Origin: Myxococcales bacterium
GTDB taxonomy: Bacteria; Myxococcota_A; Polyangia; Haliangiales; Haliangiaceae
Assembly (NCBI GenBank): GCA_011526095.1
Contig: WYBA01000211.1
Location: 1-49,045, forward strand
DNA length: 49,045 bases
Direction: 5' to 3'
The notes beneath the pieces are model-generated. The model saw only the letters and a list, made by a program, of their open reading frames with translations. It did no database searches and was not told the DNA's origin. The position numbers were made by a program, and so were the translations under genes. This document shows positions 14,321 to 23,490 of this stretch, one piece after another; the first letter of the stretch is position 1; each line of letters begins with the position of its first letter.

Positions 14321-15574
14321 ATGACCGACCACAGCGAGCCCACCGCCGAGGAGCGCGCCGCGATCACCTACCTGCGCTCGCCGCTGGCGATCCGCGCGCG
14401 GTGCGAGAACGTCCTCGCGCGCGGCGTCGGCGCCGGCCTCGACCACTTCGCGATCGACCTCGACCAGCTCGACGCCGCCGCGGCCGCGGTCGAGGCGGTG
14501 ACGCGCGCGCAGTACCCGACGCTGGCGATCCCCGTCCACGGCCGGATCAACCACTTCCGCGCCGGCGGGGTCGACCGGCTCGCGACGCTGTCGGCGCAGA
14601 TGGACGCCGCCGGCCGGCTGCCACCGACCGAGAAGGCCCGCGCGCTGGTCGACCTCGTCGTCGTCAGCGTGCTGCTCGACGCCGGCGCCGGCCCCGACTG
14701 GCACTTCCACGAGCCCGCCACCGGCCAGCGGATCGCGCGGTCCGAGGGCCTCGCGGTCGCCAGCCTCCACGCGTTCGCCGCCGGCCTGTTCTCGGCCGAC
14801 AAGCGCGAGCCGTGGCGCGTCGACGCGCGCGCGCTGGTCGAGCTCGACGCCGACCGCCTCGGCGCCGCGTTCCAGGTCGGCCCCGACAACCCGCTCGTCG
14901 GGCTCGAGGGGCGCGCGCAGCTGATGCGCCAGCTCGGCGAGGCGCTGCGCGGCGGCTCGCAGTGGTTCCCCGGCCACCGCCCGGGCTCGCTGATCGACTC
15001 GCTCGGCGCGCTGTCGCGCGACGGCCAGGTCGCCGCGGCCGAGGTGCTCGGCGCGCTGCTCGACGGCCTCGCCGACATCTGGCCCGGCCGCGTCACGCTC
15101 GGCGGCGTCAACCTCGGCGACGTGTGGCGTCACCCCGCCGCCGGCGGCGAGGGCGCGAGCGCCGGGCTCGTCCCGTTCCACAAGCTGTCGCAGTGGCTCG
15201 CCTACTCGCTGTTCGAGCCGCTCGAGCTCGCCGGGCTGACCGTGACCCAGCCGGGCGCGCTCACCGGCCTGCCCGAGTACCGCAACGGCGGCCTGCTGCT
15301 CGACGCCGGCGTGCTCGTGCCGCGCCACGACGGCGTGCTGCGCGACGCCCACGCCCCCGGCGACGAGGTGATCGTCGAGTGGCGCGCGCTCACCGTCGCG
15401 CTGCTCGACCGCGTCGCCGACGCCGTGCGCGAGCGCCTCGACAAGACCGCGGCCGAGCTGCCGCTCGCCAACATCCTCGAGGGCGGCACGTGGGCCGCCG
15501 GCCGCAAGCTCGCCGCCGAGCGCCGCGGCGGCGCGCCGCCGATCCGCGTCGTCTCCGACGGCACGGTGTTCTGA
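14321..15574 (+). CDS. URC4/DUF1688 family uracil-catabolism protein
   Basis: This is a 417-residue protein of the DUF1688 family. Recognisable blocks are [14 protein letters not shown] near the start, [61 protein letters not shown], and the C-terminal [15 protein letters not shown]. In yeast URC4 is needed to degrade uracil by a route distinct from the reductive and Rut pathways; its precise reaction is unsettled. The ATG at 14321 has AGGGG 5 nt upstream and lies 35 bp after URC1, so the two are probably cotranscribed. Confidence 0.9.
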   Translation: MTDHSEPTAEERAAITYLRSPLAIRARCENVLARGVGAGLDHFAIDLDQLDAAAAAVEAVTRAQYPTLAIPVHGRINHFRAGGVDRLATLSAQMDAAGRLPPTEKARALVDLVVVSVLLDAGAGPDWHFHEPATGQRIARSEGLAVASLHAFAAGLFSADKREPWRVDARALVELDADRLGAAFQVGPDNPLVGLEGRAQLMRQLGEALRGGSQWFPGHRPGSLIDSLGALSRDGQVAAAEVLGALLDGLADIWPGRVTLGGVNLGDVWRHPAAGGEGASAGLVPFHKLSQWLAYSLFEPLELAGLTVTQPGALTGLPEYRNGGLLLDAGVLVPRHDGVLRDAHAPGDEVIVEWRALTVALLDRVADAVRERLDKTAAELPLANILEGGTWAAGRKLAAERRGGAPPIRVVSDGTVF

Positions 15575-15596
15575 CCACCCGGGGCTCGCCGCCCCG

Positions 15597-15618
15597 CCCG
15601 TCGGGCGCGCCCGACGGG
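15597..15618 (+). repeat. Perfect 22-bp palindrome between URC4 and upp
   Basis: CCCGTCGGGCG is followed directly by its reverse complement. The inverted repeat is perfect but lacks a T-tract, so it is not a classic terminator. It may be an operator, an attenuating hairpin or an mRNA processing/stability element between the two genes. Confidence 0.5.
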
Positions 15619-15666
15619 ACCCACCTCGCCGAGAAATCCGGCACCAGATCTCAGGAGCGTCATCGC

Positions 15667-16299
15667 ATGTCAGGTCAGGTCTTCGTCATCGGTCACCCGC
15701 TGGTGCAGCACAAGCTCACGCTGATGCGGTCCAAGGACACCAGCACCGGCTCGTTCCGCGCGCTGCTGCGCGAGATCAGCATGCTGCTCGGCTACGAGGT
15801 GTGCCGCGATCTCCCGGTGACGATGACGCAGATCGAGACGCCGCTGCAGCCGATGATGGCGCCGGTGCTCGACGGCAAGAAGGTCGTGCTCGTCTCGATC
15901 CTGCGCGCCGGCGGCGGCATCCTCGAGGGCATGCTCGACATCCTGCCGAGCGCGCGCGTCGGCCACGTCGGCCTCTACCGCGACCCCGACACGCTGCTCG
16001 CGGTCGAGTACTACTTCAAGGTCCCGCAGGAGATGAAGGACCGCGACTGCATCGTGTGCGACCCGATGCTCGCGACCGGCAACTCCGCGGTCGCGGCGGT
16101 GGAGCGGATCAAGGAGACGCGCCCCAAGTCGATCAAGTTCGTCTGCCTGCTGACCTGCCCCGAGGGGATCAAGGAGTTCCACGCGCACCATCCGGACGTC
16201 CCGGTCTACACCGCGGCGATCGACGACCGGCTCAACGAGCACGGCTACATCCTGCCGGGCCTCGGCGACGCCGGTGACCGGCTGTTCGGCACCAAGTAG
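15667..16299 (+). CDS. upp: Uracil phosphoribosyltransferase
   Basis: This is a 210-residue enzyme that converts uracil plus PRPP to UMP and pyrophosphate. It shows the family start ([12 protein letters not shown]), the [13 protein letters not shown] loop, the PRPP-binding [12 protein letters not shown], and the C-terminal uracil-binding region [20 protein letters not shown]. Length is normal. The ATG at 15667 has AGGAG 10 nt upstream. In the URC pathway a uracil phosphoribosyltransferase (URC6/FUR1) is one of the steps, so its place 92 bp after URC4 fits uracil catabolism as well as simple salvage. Confidence 0.95.
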   Translation: MSGQVFVIGHPLVQHKLTLMRSKDTSTGSFRALLREISMLLGYEVCRDLPVTMTQIETPLQPMMAPVLDGKKVVLVSILRAGGGILEGMLDILPSARVGHVGLYRDPDTLLAVEYYFKVPQEMKDRDCIVCDPMLATGNSAVAAVERIKETRPKSIKFVCLLTCPEGIKEFHAHHPDVPVYTAAIDDRLNEHGYILPGLGDAGDRLFGTK

Positions 16300-16315
16300 C
16301 GCCGCACCGGCGTGT

Positions 16316-16321
16316 TAGGGT
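16316..16321 (+). promoter_or_regulatory. Putative -10 box (TAGGGT) for the WG-repeat gene
   Basis: TAGGGT ends 9 nt before the GTG at 16331, which lacks a Shine-Dalgarno sequence. This is the same arrangement as before several other genes in the window. Confidence 0.25.
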
Positions 16322-16330
16322 CACGCCCGC

Positions 16331-18551
16331 GTGACCTCGCTCCTGTCGGGTTACATCGACCGCGCCGGCGCCGTCGTCATCCCGCCGTTGCTGCGCGAGG
16401 CCGGGCCGTTCCACGCGGGCCTCGCGCTGGCCAAGCCGTACGGCGGCTGGGACTTCGGCTTCCTCGGGGGAGGACGGCCGGTGGGCGGTCGAGCCGACGA
16501 TCGCCGCCTACAACGAGTGGCGCGAGGACGTCGCGGCGTTCAACGTCGGTGGCCGGTTCGCCGACGACGGTGACGTCGTCGGCGGGCAATGGGGGATCGT
16601 CGGCGACGGCCGCGTGCTCGTGCCGCCCTCGCTCGAGGACGTCGGTGGCTGCGGCCACGGCCTGATCCCGTTCAAGCGCGGCGGACGGTGGGGCTACCTC
16701 GACCGCACCGGGCGCGTCGTGATGCCGCCGATCTACGACGAGGCCGACGAGTTCGGCAAGGACGGCCTCGCGGTCGTCACCGAGGACGGACGCGACGGCT
16801 ACCTCGACACCCGCGGCTACTGGCGGATGACCGTCCGGTTCGACGCGCTCGCGCCGAGCAGCGACGGCCGCGGTCGCGCGCGGCTCGGCGGGCTGTGGCA
16901 CGTCATCGACCTCGACGGCAACGTCGTGTCCGAGGGGTTCGACGAGATCCTGCCGTTCATGAGCGGGATGGCGCGGGTCGCGCGCGACGGCCAGCTCGCG
17001 TACATCGATCCCGACGGCCGCGTCCTCGGCGATGCGTGGTTCGACGAGGCGCTGCCCTACGCCGACGGCCTGGCCCCGGTGCAGCGCGGCGACGAGTGGT
17101 TCGTGCTCGACGCGCGAGGGGCGCTCCACGGCCCGTACGCGCGCGCGATGCCGCCGACCGACGGCCTGGCGCGGTTCGTCGAGCCCGGGCCCAGCGGCGC
17201 CGTCGGGTTCCTCGCCGCCGACGGGACCGTGCGCGTCCCGGCGCGCTACTGCTCGGCGCTGGGGTTCCACGACGGCCTCGCCGCGGTCCAGCGTGACGGG
17301 CTGTGGACGTACATCGACACCACGGGGCGCGAGATCCACCCGCCGTACTGGCACCGCGCCGGCAGCTTCCACGACGGCCTCGCCACGGTGCGCTACGGCA
17401 CGCGCGCCGGCGTCGTCGACCGCGCCGGGCAGGTCGTCGTCGCGCCGCAGTACGACGTGATCGACGCGTTCTCCGCCGGGCGCGCCGCGTTCAAGCAGCT
17501 CCAGTGGCGCGCGCTCGGCCCGCCGCCGCCCGAGTGGCACGTCACGCCGCGCGACGGCCTGGCGTTCCGCGGCTTCGCCGGCGCCGGCGTCGACGACGAG
17601 CTCCGCGTCTCGATCGGCTTCCGCGGCGAGGTGCGCGGCGACGACTCGCTGCGCCTGCAGCAGCTCGTCGACATGTGGCGCGACGTCGCCGACGCCCACG
17701 CCGGCGGCGACGCCGTGCGCGACGAGTGGATCGCGGACCACGCGGTCAGCCTGCGCGTCGGCGACCTGCCCTACCCCGCCGAGCTGCTCCAGCTGCTGCT
17801 CGCCGAGCTCCACGCCGCGCGCTTGCCGGTCCAGGACGTCGCGCTCGCGCGGCTGCGCCCCGCGACCGACCACGGCCTGCCGTTCACCGCCGGGTGGGAG
17901 GCCGTGCCGGACCCCGACGACCCGCGCGGCCCCGCGGTGTTCGACACGTTCGACCTCTACGCCGCCGCGGCGTTCGACGCGACGCCGCCGCCCGCCTCGG
18001 AGTCGCCGCCGCACCTGCTCGCCGGGCGGTGGGACGGCCGCGGCCAGCGCGTCGTCTACGCCGAGCGCACGTTCACGCTCCACCTGCCCGACGTCCGTAT
18101 CTGCTACGGCGTGCTCCAGGACGGGTTCGTCGCGCCGGACGCGCGCAGCGCCGCCGTCGGCGAGGCGCTCACCGACGCGCTCGACCGGCGTTTCGATCGC
18201 CGCCGCGTGTGGTTCTTCCCGCCCGGCAAGGACCCGGGCCCGCCCCGGCCGTTCACGCGCGACAACCGCCCGGGCGTCGAGCCGATCCACGCCCACCTCG
18301 CCGGCGCCCCGCGCCGCGGCTACGGGTTCGCGATCGACACCCACACCTGCCTGCACGACGTCGGGCCCGGCCAGTACCGCTACCGCGAGAACGAGCTGAT
18401 GGAGGGCGTCGCCGACGCGATCCGCGCGCTCGGGCTGCGCCCGTTGATCATGTGGCAGCGGTTCGGCAACCCGCTGCCGGTGCCCGCCCACCCGGGCTGG
18501 GCCCACCCGATGGAGCCCACCGTCTACGTGCTCAACCTGTGGGAACCGTAG
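16331..18551 (+). CDS. WG-repeat protein with an apparent one-base frameshift
   Basis: The N-terminus (SGYIDRAGAVVIPPLL) and the downstream frame (GRWGYLDRTGRVVMPPIYDEA and similar repeats) are one WG/KWG-repeat protein split by a frame change. The run GGGGG at 16466-16470 has one G too many: removing it gives FLGEDGRWAVEPTIAAYNEW and joins the frames into 739 residues. About eight WG repeats fill residues 1-400. The C-terminal ~340 residues form an unrecognised domain with DTHTCLHD and a final PTVYVLNLW. If the shift is real, translation could restart at GTG 16614 (645 residues). WG repeats are thought to mediate protein binding. The ligand is unknown. Confidence 0.7.
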
Positions 18552-18688
18552 CGATCTGGCCGCACACCCACGCCGGCGCCCGTGAACGAGCGTCTGCGAC
18601 ATTGCGGAACGTTTAGCGGCGAGGATACCGACCGGAAACATCGCGCTGGCATCGTCGACTCCGCCCTACACCCCCTGGAGAGCAGACG

Positions 18689-20038
18689 ATGGACTTCAAC
18701 AACGGTGATACCGCATGGCTCTTGCTGTCATGCGCGCTCGTGATGCTGATGGTGCCTGGCCTGGCGCTGTTCTACGGCGGCATGGTCAAGAGCAAGAACG
18801 TCCTGTCGACGTTCATGCACAGCTTCTTCGCGCTCGGCATCATCACCGTGCAGTGGGTGGTCATCGGCTACTCGCTGGCGTTCGGTGAGAGCAACGGCGG
18901 GTTCATCGGCGGCCTGGACATGGCGTTCCTGCAGGTGCCGCTGATGAAGCACCTGTCGGTCGACGAGGCCGGCGTGTGGTCGACCGCGTCGCTCGCGACG
19001 CCCGGCCTGGCGTTCATCATGTTCCAGGGGATGTTCGCGATCATCACCCCGGCGCTGATCTCGGGCGCGTTCGCCGAGCGGATGAAGTTCTCCGCGTACG
19101 TCGTGTTCACGCTCGCCTGGGCGACCCTGGTCTACGACCCGCTGGCGCACTGGGTGTGGGCGAGCGGCGGCTGGCTGTTCGAGAAGGGCGCGCTCGACTT
19201 CGCCGGCGGCACGGTCGTCCACCTGTCCTCGGGCGTGTCGGCGCTGCTCGTCGCGATCATGATCGGCAAGCGCCGCGGCTACCCCGAGCGCGGCCACACC
19301 CCGCACAACCTGACGATGACCGTGCTCGGCGCGGGCCTCTTGTGGTTCGGCTGGTTCGGGTTCAACGCCGGCTCGGCGCTGTCCGCCAACGGCACCGCGG
19401 CGCTCGCGCTCACCAACACCCAGATCGCGGCGGCGACCGGCGCGCTCGGCTGGGGCCTGATCGAGATGGTCCGCATGAAGAAGGTCACGATGCTCGGCGT
19501 CGCCTCGGGCCTCGTCGCCGGCCTCGTCGGCATCACCCCGGCGGCCGGGTTCGTCGAGCCGACCGCGGCCCTCGCGATCGGCGCGATCGCCGGCGCCATC
19601 TGCTACGGCGGCGTCATGCTCAAGAGCAAGCTCGGCTACGACGACTCGCTCGACGCGTTCGGCGTCCACGGCGTCGGCGGCATCGCCGGCGCGCTGCTGA
19701 CCGGCGTGTTCGCCAAGGACTACCTCACGGCCGACGGCGTCGGCGGGGGCCTGTTGTCCGGCGAGACCGCGGTGTTCATGACCCAGCTCGTCGGGGTCGG
19801 CGCGGCGCTCGCGTACGCGGTCGGCGTGACGTTCGTGATCCTCAAGGTCATCGACCTGACGATCGGCCTGCGCGTCGACGCCGACGTCGAGGACGAGGGC
19901 CTCGACGGCACGCTCCACGGCGAGGCCGGCTACGTGCTCGGCGATGGCAGCGCGCACGCCGCGGCGGCCGAGAGGCTCGACGAGGAGGACGCCCCCTCGC
20001 CGGTGCTCGCCGGCGCCCCGGTGGCCGAGCCCGCGTAA
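18689..20038 (+). CDS. amt: Ammonium transporter (Amt family)
   Basis: This is a 449-residue inner-membrane channel for NH4+/NH3 uptake with eleven predicted membrane helices. The pore histidine pair is visible as H178 (GGTVVHLSSG) and H327 (FGVHGVGGIAGALLTG), and the family blocks PGLALFYGGMV, DPLAHWVW and LLWFGWFGFNAGSAL are intact. The cytosolic tail has the usual GLDGTLHGEAGY. The C-terminal ~35 residues are acidic and Ala-rich. The ATG at 18689 has GGAG 8 nt upstream. No glnK/PII gene follows, which is unusual for amt. A clear terminator follows at 20088. Uracil breakdown upstream releases ammonia, but the WG gene separates the two. Confidence 0.95.
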   Translation: MDFNNGDTAWLLLSCALVMLMVPGLALFYGGMVKSKNVLSTFMHSFFALGIITVQWVVIGYSLAFGESNGGFIGGLDMAFLQVPLMKHLSVDEAGVWSTASLATPGLAFIMFQGMFAIITPALISGAFAERMKFSAYVVFTLAWATLVYDPLAHWVWASGGWLFEKGALDFAGGTVVHLSSGVSALLVAIMIGKRRGYPERGHTPHNLTMTVLGAGLLWFGWFGFNAGSALSANGTAALALTNTQIAAATGALGWGLIEMVRMKKVTMLGVASGLVAGLVGITPAAGFVEPTAALAIGAIAGAICYGGVMLKSKLGYDDSLDAFGVHGVGGIAGALLTGVFAKDYLTADGVGGGLLSGETAVFMTQLVGVGAALAYAVGVTFVILKVIDLTIGLRVDADVEDEGLDGTLHGEAGYVLGDGSAHAAAAERLDEEDAPSPVLAGAPVAEPA

Positions 20039-20087
20039 CGTCCCCGGAGCCGCAGTCCCCCGGGCCTGCACCGGCCCGCGCTCCGCC

Positions 20088-20126
20088 AACGGCGACCCTT
20101 CCGGGGGTCGCCGTTTCCTTTTTCCG
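20088..20126 (+). terminator. Rho-independent terminator after amt
   Basis: AACGGCGACCC (20088-20098) pairs with GGGTCGCCGTT (20105-20115) around a 6-nt loop. It is followed by the T-rich TTTCCTTTTTCC. It lies 50 bp after amt and just before the XRE gene. Confidence 0.9.
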
Positions 20127-20137
20127 TTATCACGGAT

Positions 20138-20836
20138 ATGCTGCCGCTCGACTTGGAAGCCGGGAAGGACAAGCGGAAACCCGCGAGCGGCAAGGCGAAG
20201 CCGGGCAAGGCCGCGGCCGCGAAGGCGGCGCCGCCGCCGAGCGAGACGTCGAACGCCGCGGACAGCGCGGCCGAGGACCTCGCGCCGGTGGTCGGCGCCA
20301 ACCTCCGCCGGTTCCGCACCCGGCGCGGGCTCTCGCTCGAGCGCCTGGCGACCGCCTCGGGCGTGTCGCGGGCGATGCTGGGCCAGATCGAGCTCGGCCA
20401 GAGCGCCCCGACGATCAACCTGCTCCACAAGATCGCCAAGGCGCTCGACGTGCCGTACGCGGCGCTGCTGAGCACGTCGGGCTCGTCCGGGCCGCAGACG
20501 CTGCGCGCGACCGACGCCAAGATCCTCACCAACCAGGACCGCTCGTTCAGCTCGCGCGCGCTGTTCCCGTTCGACAAGCCGCGCCGGGTCGAGTTCTACG
20601 AGCTGCGGCTGGCGCCGGGCGGGATCGAGAACGCCGAGGCGCACGCGCCCGGCACGACCGAGAACCTGGTCGTCACCGGCGGGGCCCTCGAGCTCGAGGT
20701 CGCGGGCGACGTCCACACCCTCGGCACCGGCGACTCGATCCTGTTCGAGGCCGACGTCCCGCACGCCTACCGCAACGCCGGCAAGGTCGAGACGGTGATG
20801 TACCTGGTGATGACGTACGCCCAGGAAGTCGGCTGA
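20138..20836 (+). CDS. XRE-family transcriptional regulator with C-terminal cupin domain
   Basis: This is a 232-residue protein. A low-complexity Lys/Ala/Pro N-terminus (1-48) precedes an XRE helix-turn-helix (about 53-110: LRRFRTRRGLSLERLATASGVS...LGQIELGQSAPT). A C-terminal cupin follows (about 150-225: TTENLVVTGGALELEV, GDSILFEADVPHAYRN). This class usually regulates amino-acid, polyamine or nitrogen-metabolism genes, with the cupin sensing a small molecule. The long basic leader suggests the native start could lie further in, but no better ATG with a ribosome site was seen. The gene follows the amt terminator by 12 bp, and its target cannot be deduced. Confidence 0.88.
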   Translation: MLPLDLEAGKDKRKPASGKAKPGKAAAAKAAPPPSETSNAADSAAEDLAPVVGANLRRFRTRRGLSLERLATASGVSRAMLGQIELGQSAPTINLLHKIAKALDVPYAALLSTSGSSGPQTLRATDAKILTNQDRSFSSRALFPFDKPRRVEFYELRLAPGGIENAEAHAPGTTENLVVTGGALELEVAGDVHTLGTGDSILFEADVPHAYRNAGKVETVMYLVMTYAQEVG

Positions 20837-20837
20837 C

Positions 20838-20915
20838 GTCTCCGTCTCCGTCTCCGTCTCCGCCTCCGTCTCCGTCTCCGTCTCCGTCTCCGTCTCCGCC
20901 TCCGCCTCCGCCTCC
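20838..20915 (+). repeat. Hexanucleotide microsatellite, 13 x G(T/C)CTCC
   Basis: Thirteen perfect-length hexamers start 2 nt after the XRE stop codon; nine are GTCTCC and four GCCTCC. The same hexamer occurs in the opposite sense at 23460-23483, at the edge of another copy of the dispersed repeat. Confidence 0.95.
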
Positions 20916-20918
20916 GTC

Positions 20919-21100
20919 GGCAAGCCCCCGCTCGTCCTGAGCTTCCCACCGACGTCGTCGGAGATCGCCGTCTGCCGAACAGCCCCGTTCCGCTCACCCT
21001 GAGCAGCGCCGAGCGCCAGCGAGGCGCGTGTCGAAGGGTGTTGACAGTCATTCATGCGACGGAGCGAGCCACGACGGTCGCCATCGACGCAGGACGCTGA
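20919..21100 (+). repeat. Dispersed intergenic repeat, element B
   Basis: A GCCCCCGCTCGTCCTGAGC end (about 20924-20942) is followed by the ~66-bp core repeat (20939-21004, with ACCGACGTCGTCGG and CGAACAGCCCCGTTCCGCTC). Then come a TGTCGAAGGG block and a TGACAGTC...GACGGTC imperfect inverted repeat (21042-21078). The element runs up to the stop codon of the transporter gene, so its right end seems lost. I see no gene inside. Confidence 0.75.
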
Positions 21101-21101
21101 C

Positions 21102-22541
21102 CTACACCAGCCCGAGCAGCGGGCACATCACGCGCAGCCCGCCGACGATCAGCGCGAAGCCGATCACGTCGAACACGATCCCGGCGCGCACCATCTGGAA
21201 CACGCGCACCGCGCCGGTGCCGTAGGCCATCGCGTTGGGGCCGGTCGAGATCGGCAGCATGAACCCGAACGAGCTGCCCAGCGTCGCGCCGAGCACCGCC
21301 GGCACCGGCGAGGCGCCGGCCGCGACCGCGAGCTGACCGGCGAGCGGCGCCATCAGCGTCGCGGTCGCCGTGTTGCTCGTCGTCTCGGACATCACGATCG
21401 ACACCGCCGTCACCAGCGCGACGATCGCCCACGTCGACGACGCGCCGGTGGCGTCGGCGAGCGCGCGGCCCCAGCTCGCGGACAGCCCGGTGCGGTCGGC
21501 GAGCGAGCCGAGCAGCACGCCGCCCGCGAACAGCAGGATCACGCCCCAGTCGATCCGCACGGCCTCGGCCCACACCAGCGCCGGGCGCGGCGCGGCGGGC
21601 GTGCCGCCGGGCAGGACGAACAGCGCGCAGCCGGCGAGCAGCGCGACGACCTCCTCGGTGAGGTGCTTGTCGACCCAGGCCGTGGCCGCGGCGTCGGGCG
21701 CGGCCAGCTCGAGCACCGTCGGGGTCAGCCAGCCGAGGATCGCGAGCACGAACGCCAGCAGCACCGAGCGCTCGCCCGGCGTCCACGCGCGGCGGGTCGC
21801 CTCGGCCCGCGCCGGCAGCGGCCCCTGGCGCACGCCGAGCAACCACCACAGCGTCGCGATCAGCCCGCCCAGCATCACCGCGCCGATCGGCACGCTCACC
21901 GCCATCCAGTCGAGGAACGACAGGTCGTGGCCCTGCGCGCGGATCGACGCCAGCCCGATCACGTTGGGCGGCGTGCCGACCGGCGTCCCGATGCCGCCGA
22001 CCGAGGCGCCCCACGCGACGGCGAGCACCAGCGCCGCGCCGAACCGCTGATCGCCCGAGGCCGCCGCGATCGGCAGGACGATCGGCAGCAGGATCGCGGT
22101 CGCGGCCGAGTTCGACATCCACATCGACATCACGAACCCGGTGACCGCGACCGCGACGATCAGCCCGCGCCGGGTCGAGGCGACCGCGGTCATCGTCGCC
22201 GCGAGCCGCGCCGCCAGGCCGGTGACCTTCATCGCCTCGGCGATGAAGAACGAGCCGACGAACAGGTAGAGCAGCGGCGTGCCGAACGCGCCGAACGCCT
22301 CCTTCGGCGTGGCGAGCCCGGTCAGCACCGTCCCGCACGCGGCGACCAGCGACACGACCGCGGGCGGCAGCGCCTCGGTCATCCACCAGATCACCGCGAG
22401 CGCCATCAGCGCCGGCAGCGCGGCCGGCGGGTCGCCGCCGCGCGAGGCGAGGTAGACGAGGACGGCGACCGCCGGGCCCGCGAACAGGCCGAGCCGGCGC
22501 AGCGCGCGCTCGAAGCCCTCGCCGGGGACGGGCGGTTCCAT
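21102..22541 (-). CDS. DASS-family sodium/anion (dicarboxylate or sulfate) symporter
   Basis: This is a 479-residue inner-membrane protein with about 12 hydrophobic helices. It has the divalent anion:Na+ symporter features: WWMTEALPPAVVSL in the first repeat, MWMSNSAATAILLP, and the substrate/Na+ loop GTPVGTPPNVIG. The second-half counterpart is SETTSNTATATLMAP, with a closing GPNAMAYGTG. Substrates in this family are C4-dicarboxylates, citrate or sulfate, and the sequence alone does not decide. The ATG at 22541 is the only sensible start. It is a single gene, divergent from a lipoprotein 42 bp away, and bracketed by dispersed repeats on both sides of the pair. Confidence 0.9.
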   Translation of the reverse strand: MEPPVPGEGFERALRRLGLFAGPAVAVLVYLASRGGDPPAALPALMALAVIWWMTEALPPAVVSLVAACGTVLTGLATPKEAFGAFGTPLLYLFVGSFFIAEAMKVTGLAARLAATMTAVASTRRGLIVAVAVTGFVMSMWMSNSAATAILLPIVLPIAAASGDQRFGAALVLAVAWGASVGGIGTPVGTPPNVIGLASIRAQGHDLSFLDWMAVSVPIGAVMLGGLIATLWWLLGVRQGPLPARAEATRRAWTPGERSVLLAFVLAILGWLTPTVLELAAPDAAATAWVDKHLTEEVVALLAGCALFVLPGGTPAAPRPALVWAEAVRIDWGVILLFAGGVLLGSLADRTGLSASWGRALADATGASSTWAIVALVTAVSIVMSETTSNTATATLMAPLAGQLAVAAGASPVPAVLGATLGSSFGFMLPISTGPNAMAYGTGAVRVFQMVRAGIVFDVIGFALIVGGLRVMCPLLGLV

Positions 22542-22571
22542 CGCGGCGCGACCATACACGAGGGGACGCGC

Positions 22572-22577
22572 TAGGAT
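22572..22577 (+). promoter_or_regulatory. Putative -10 box (TAGGAT) for a leaderless lipoprotein gene
   Basis: TAGGAT ends 6 nt before the GTG at 22584, placing transcription start at the start codon. There is no Shine-Dalgarno sequence. Confidence 0.35.
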
Positions 22578-22583
22578 GCCGGC

Positions 22584-23183
22584 GTGCACGCGCGCATCGC
22601 CGTGAGGATCTCCGTGGCGTCGGTGGCCCTGTGCCTCGGCGCCTGCCAGAGCGGGGCGCCGTCGGGCGCGGGCGCGGGTACGGCCTCTGGCACGGGCACC
22701 GCCACCGGCGCGCTGCCGGGCACGGCGGTCGGGCCGGTGCCGGCCTACCCGTTCGTCGACGCGGCGGTGCCGACGCTGGCCGGCGCGCGCGTCGTCCACA
22801 CCGACCCGCTCACCGCCTCGCTCCCCGGGCACGCCCAGGGCGCGTGGGAGCGGGCGAAGAAGGCGGTCGAGGCGCTGCGCGGCGGCGCGTCGGATCCGGC
22901 GCGGCTGTGCGGCGTGGTCGGCGCCGCGCGCAACATCCCGGAGCTCGCGTCCGGCGCCGCGCCGCCCGAGATCGAGGCCGCGCTCGCCGACGGCGAGCAG
23001 CGCTGCGCGCGCGACGCCTGGCTCGCCGCCGCCGCTGCCCAGCTCGCTCGCGTCGAGGCCGGCGACGCCCGCGCCTGCGCCGCCGCGACCGCCGCGCTCG
23101 CTCGCGTCGCCGACGAGCACCGCGCCGACGCCGAGACGACCGCGCTCACCGCGCGCGTCGCGACCGCGTGCCCCGCGCCGTAG
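22584..23183 (+). CDS. Alanine-rich lipoprotein of unknown function
   Basis: This is a 199-residue protein with a lipoprotein signal (ALCLGACQS), then a Gly/Thr/Ala linker (GTASGTGTATG) and an alpha-helical, Ala-rich domain. The domain has regularly spaced cysteines (RLCGVV, QRCARD, RACAAA, ATACPAP), suggesting a helical bundle held by disulphides. No family was recognised. It reads divergently from the anion transporter and could be an accessory envelope protein for it; this rests on position only. Confidence 0.75.
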   Translation: MHARIAVRISVASVALCLGACQSGAPSGAGAGTASGTGTATGALPGTAVGPVPAYPFVDAAVPTLAGARVVHTDPLTASLPGHAQGAWERAKKAVEALRGGASDPARLCGVVGAARNIPELASGAAPPEIEAALADGEQRCARDAWLAAAAAQLARVEAGDARACAAATAALARVADEHRADAETTALTARVATACPAP

Positions 23184-23214
23184 ACGCGAGCCAGGGGCCC
23201 GGTCTCGGCCCGCC

Positions 23215-23490
23215 CCAGGCTCCGCTCGTCTCGAGCTTCTCACCGACGTCGTCGGAACCTGCCGTCAAACGAACAGCCATGTTCCGCTCACCCTGAGCTG
23301 CGCCGCGCGTCAGCGCCCTTCGACAGGCTCAGGGTGAGCGGTCGATCTGGTCGATGGGTGATGACAGTCATGCATGCGACGGAGCGAGCCGCGACTGTCA
23401 CCATCCTTCGACACGGGCCTCGCTGGCGCTCGGCCCTGCTCAGGATGAGCGGGGGCCTGGAGACGGAGACGGAGGCGGAGACGGCGCGCG
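23215..23490 (+). repeat. Dispersed intergenic repeat, element C, with terminal inverted repeats
   Basis: The left end CCAGGCTCCGCTCGTCTCGAGC (23215-23236, given here as two near-identical halves) matches the reverse complement of the right end (23438-23460, reading GCTCAGGATGAGCGGGGG then CCTGG). Inside are the core repeat (23233-23298), a TTCGACAGGCTCAGGGTGAG block (23320-23339), and the inverted repeat TGACAGTC...GACTGTCA (23362-23399). A GAGACG microsatellite (23460-23483) closes it. No gene is seen. At about 250 bp with inverted ends, it looks like a MITE or REP-derived element. Confidence 0.7.

Noticed and set aside
15597..15618. Rho-independent terminator between URC4 and upp
   Set aside because: It is a perfect palindrome but is followed by GC-rich sequence with no T-run, so it is listed only as a palindrome.
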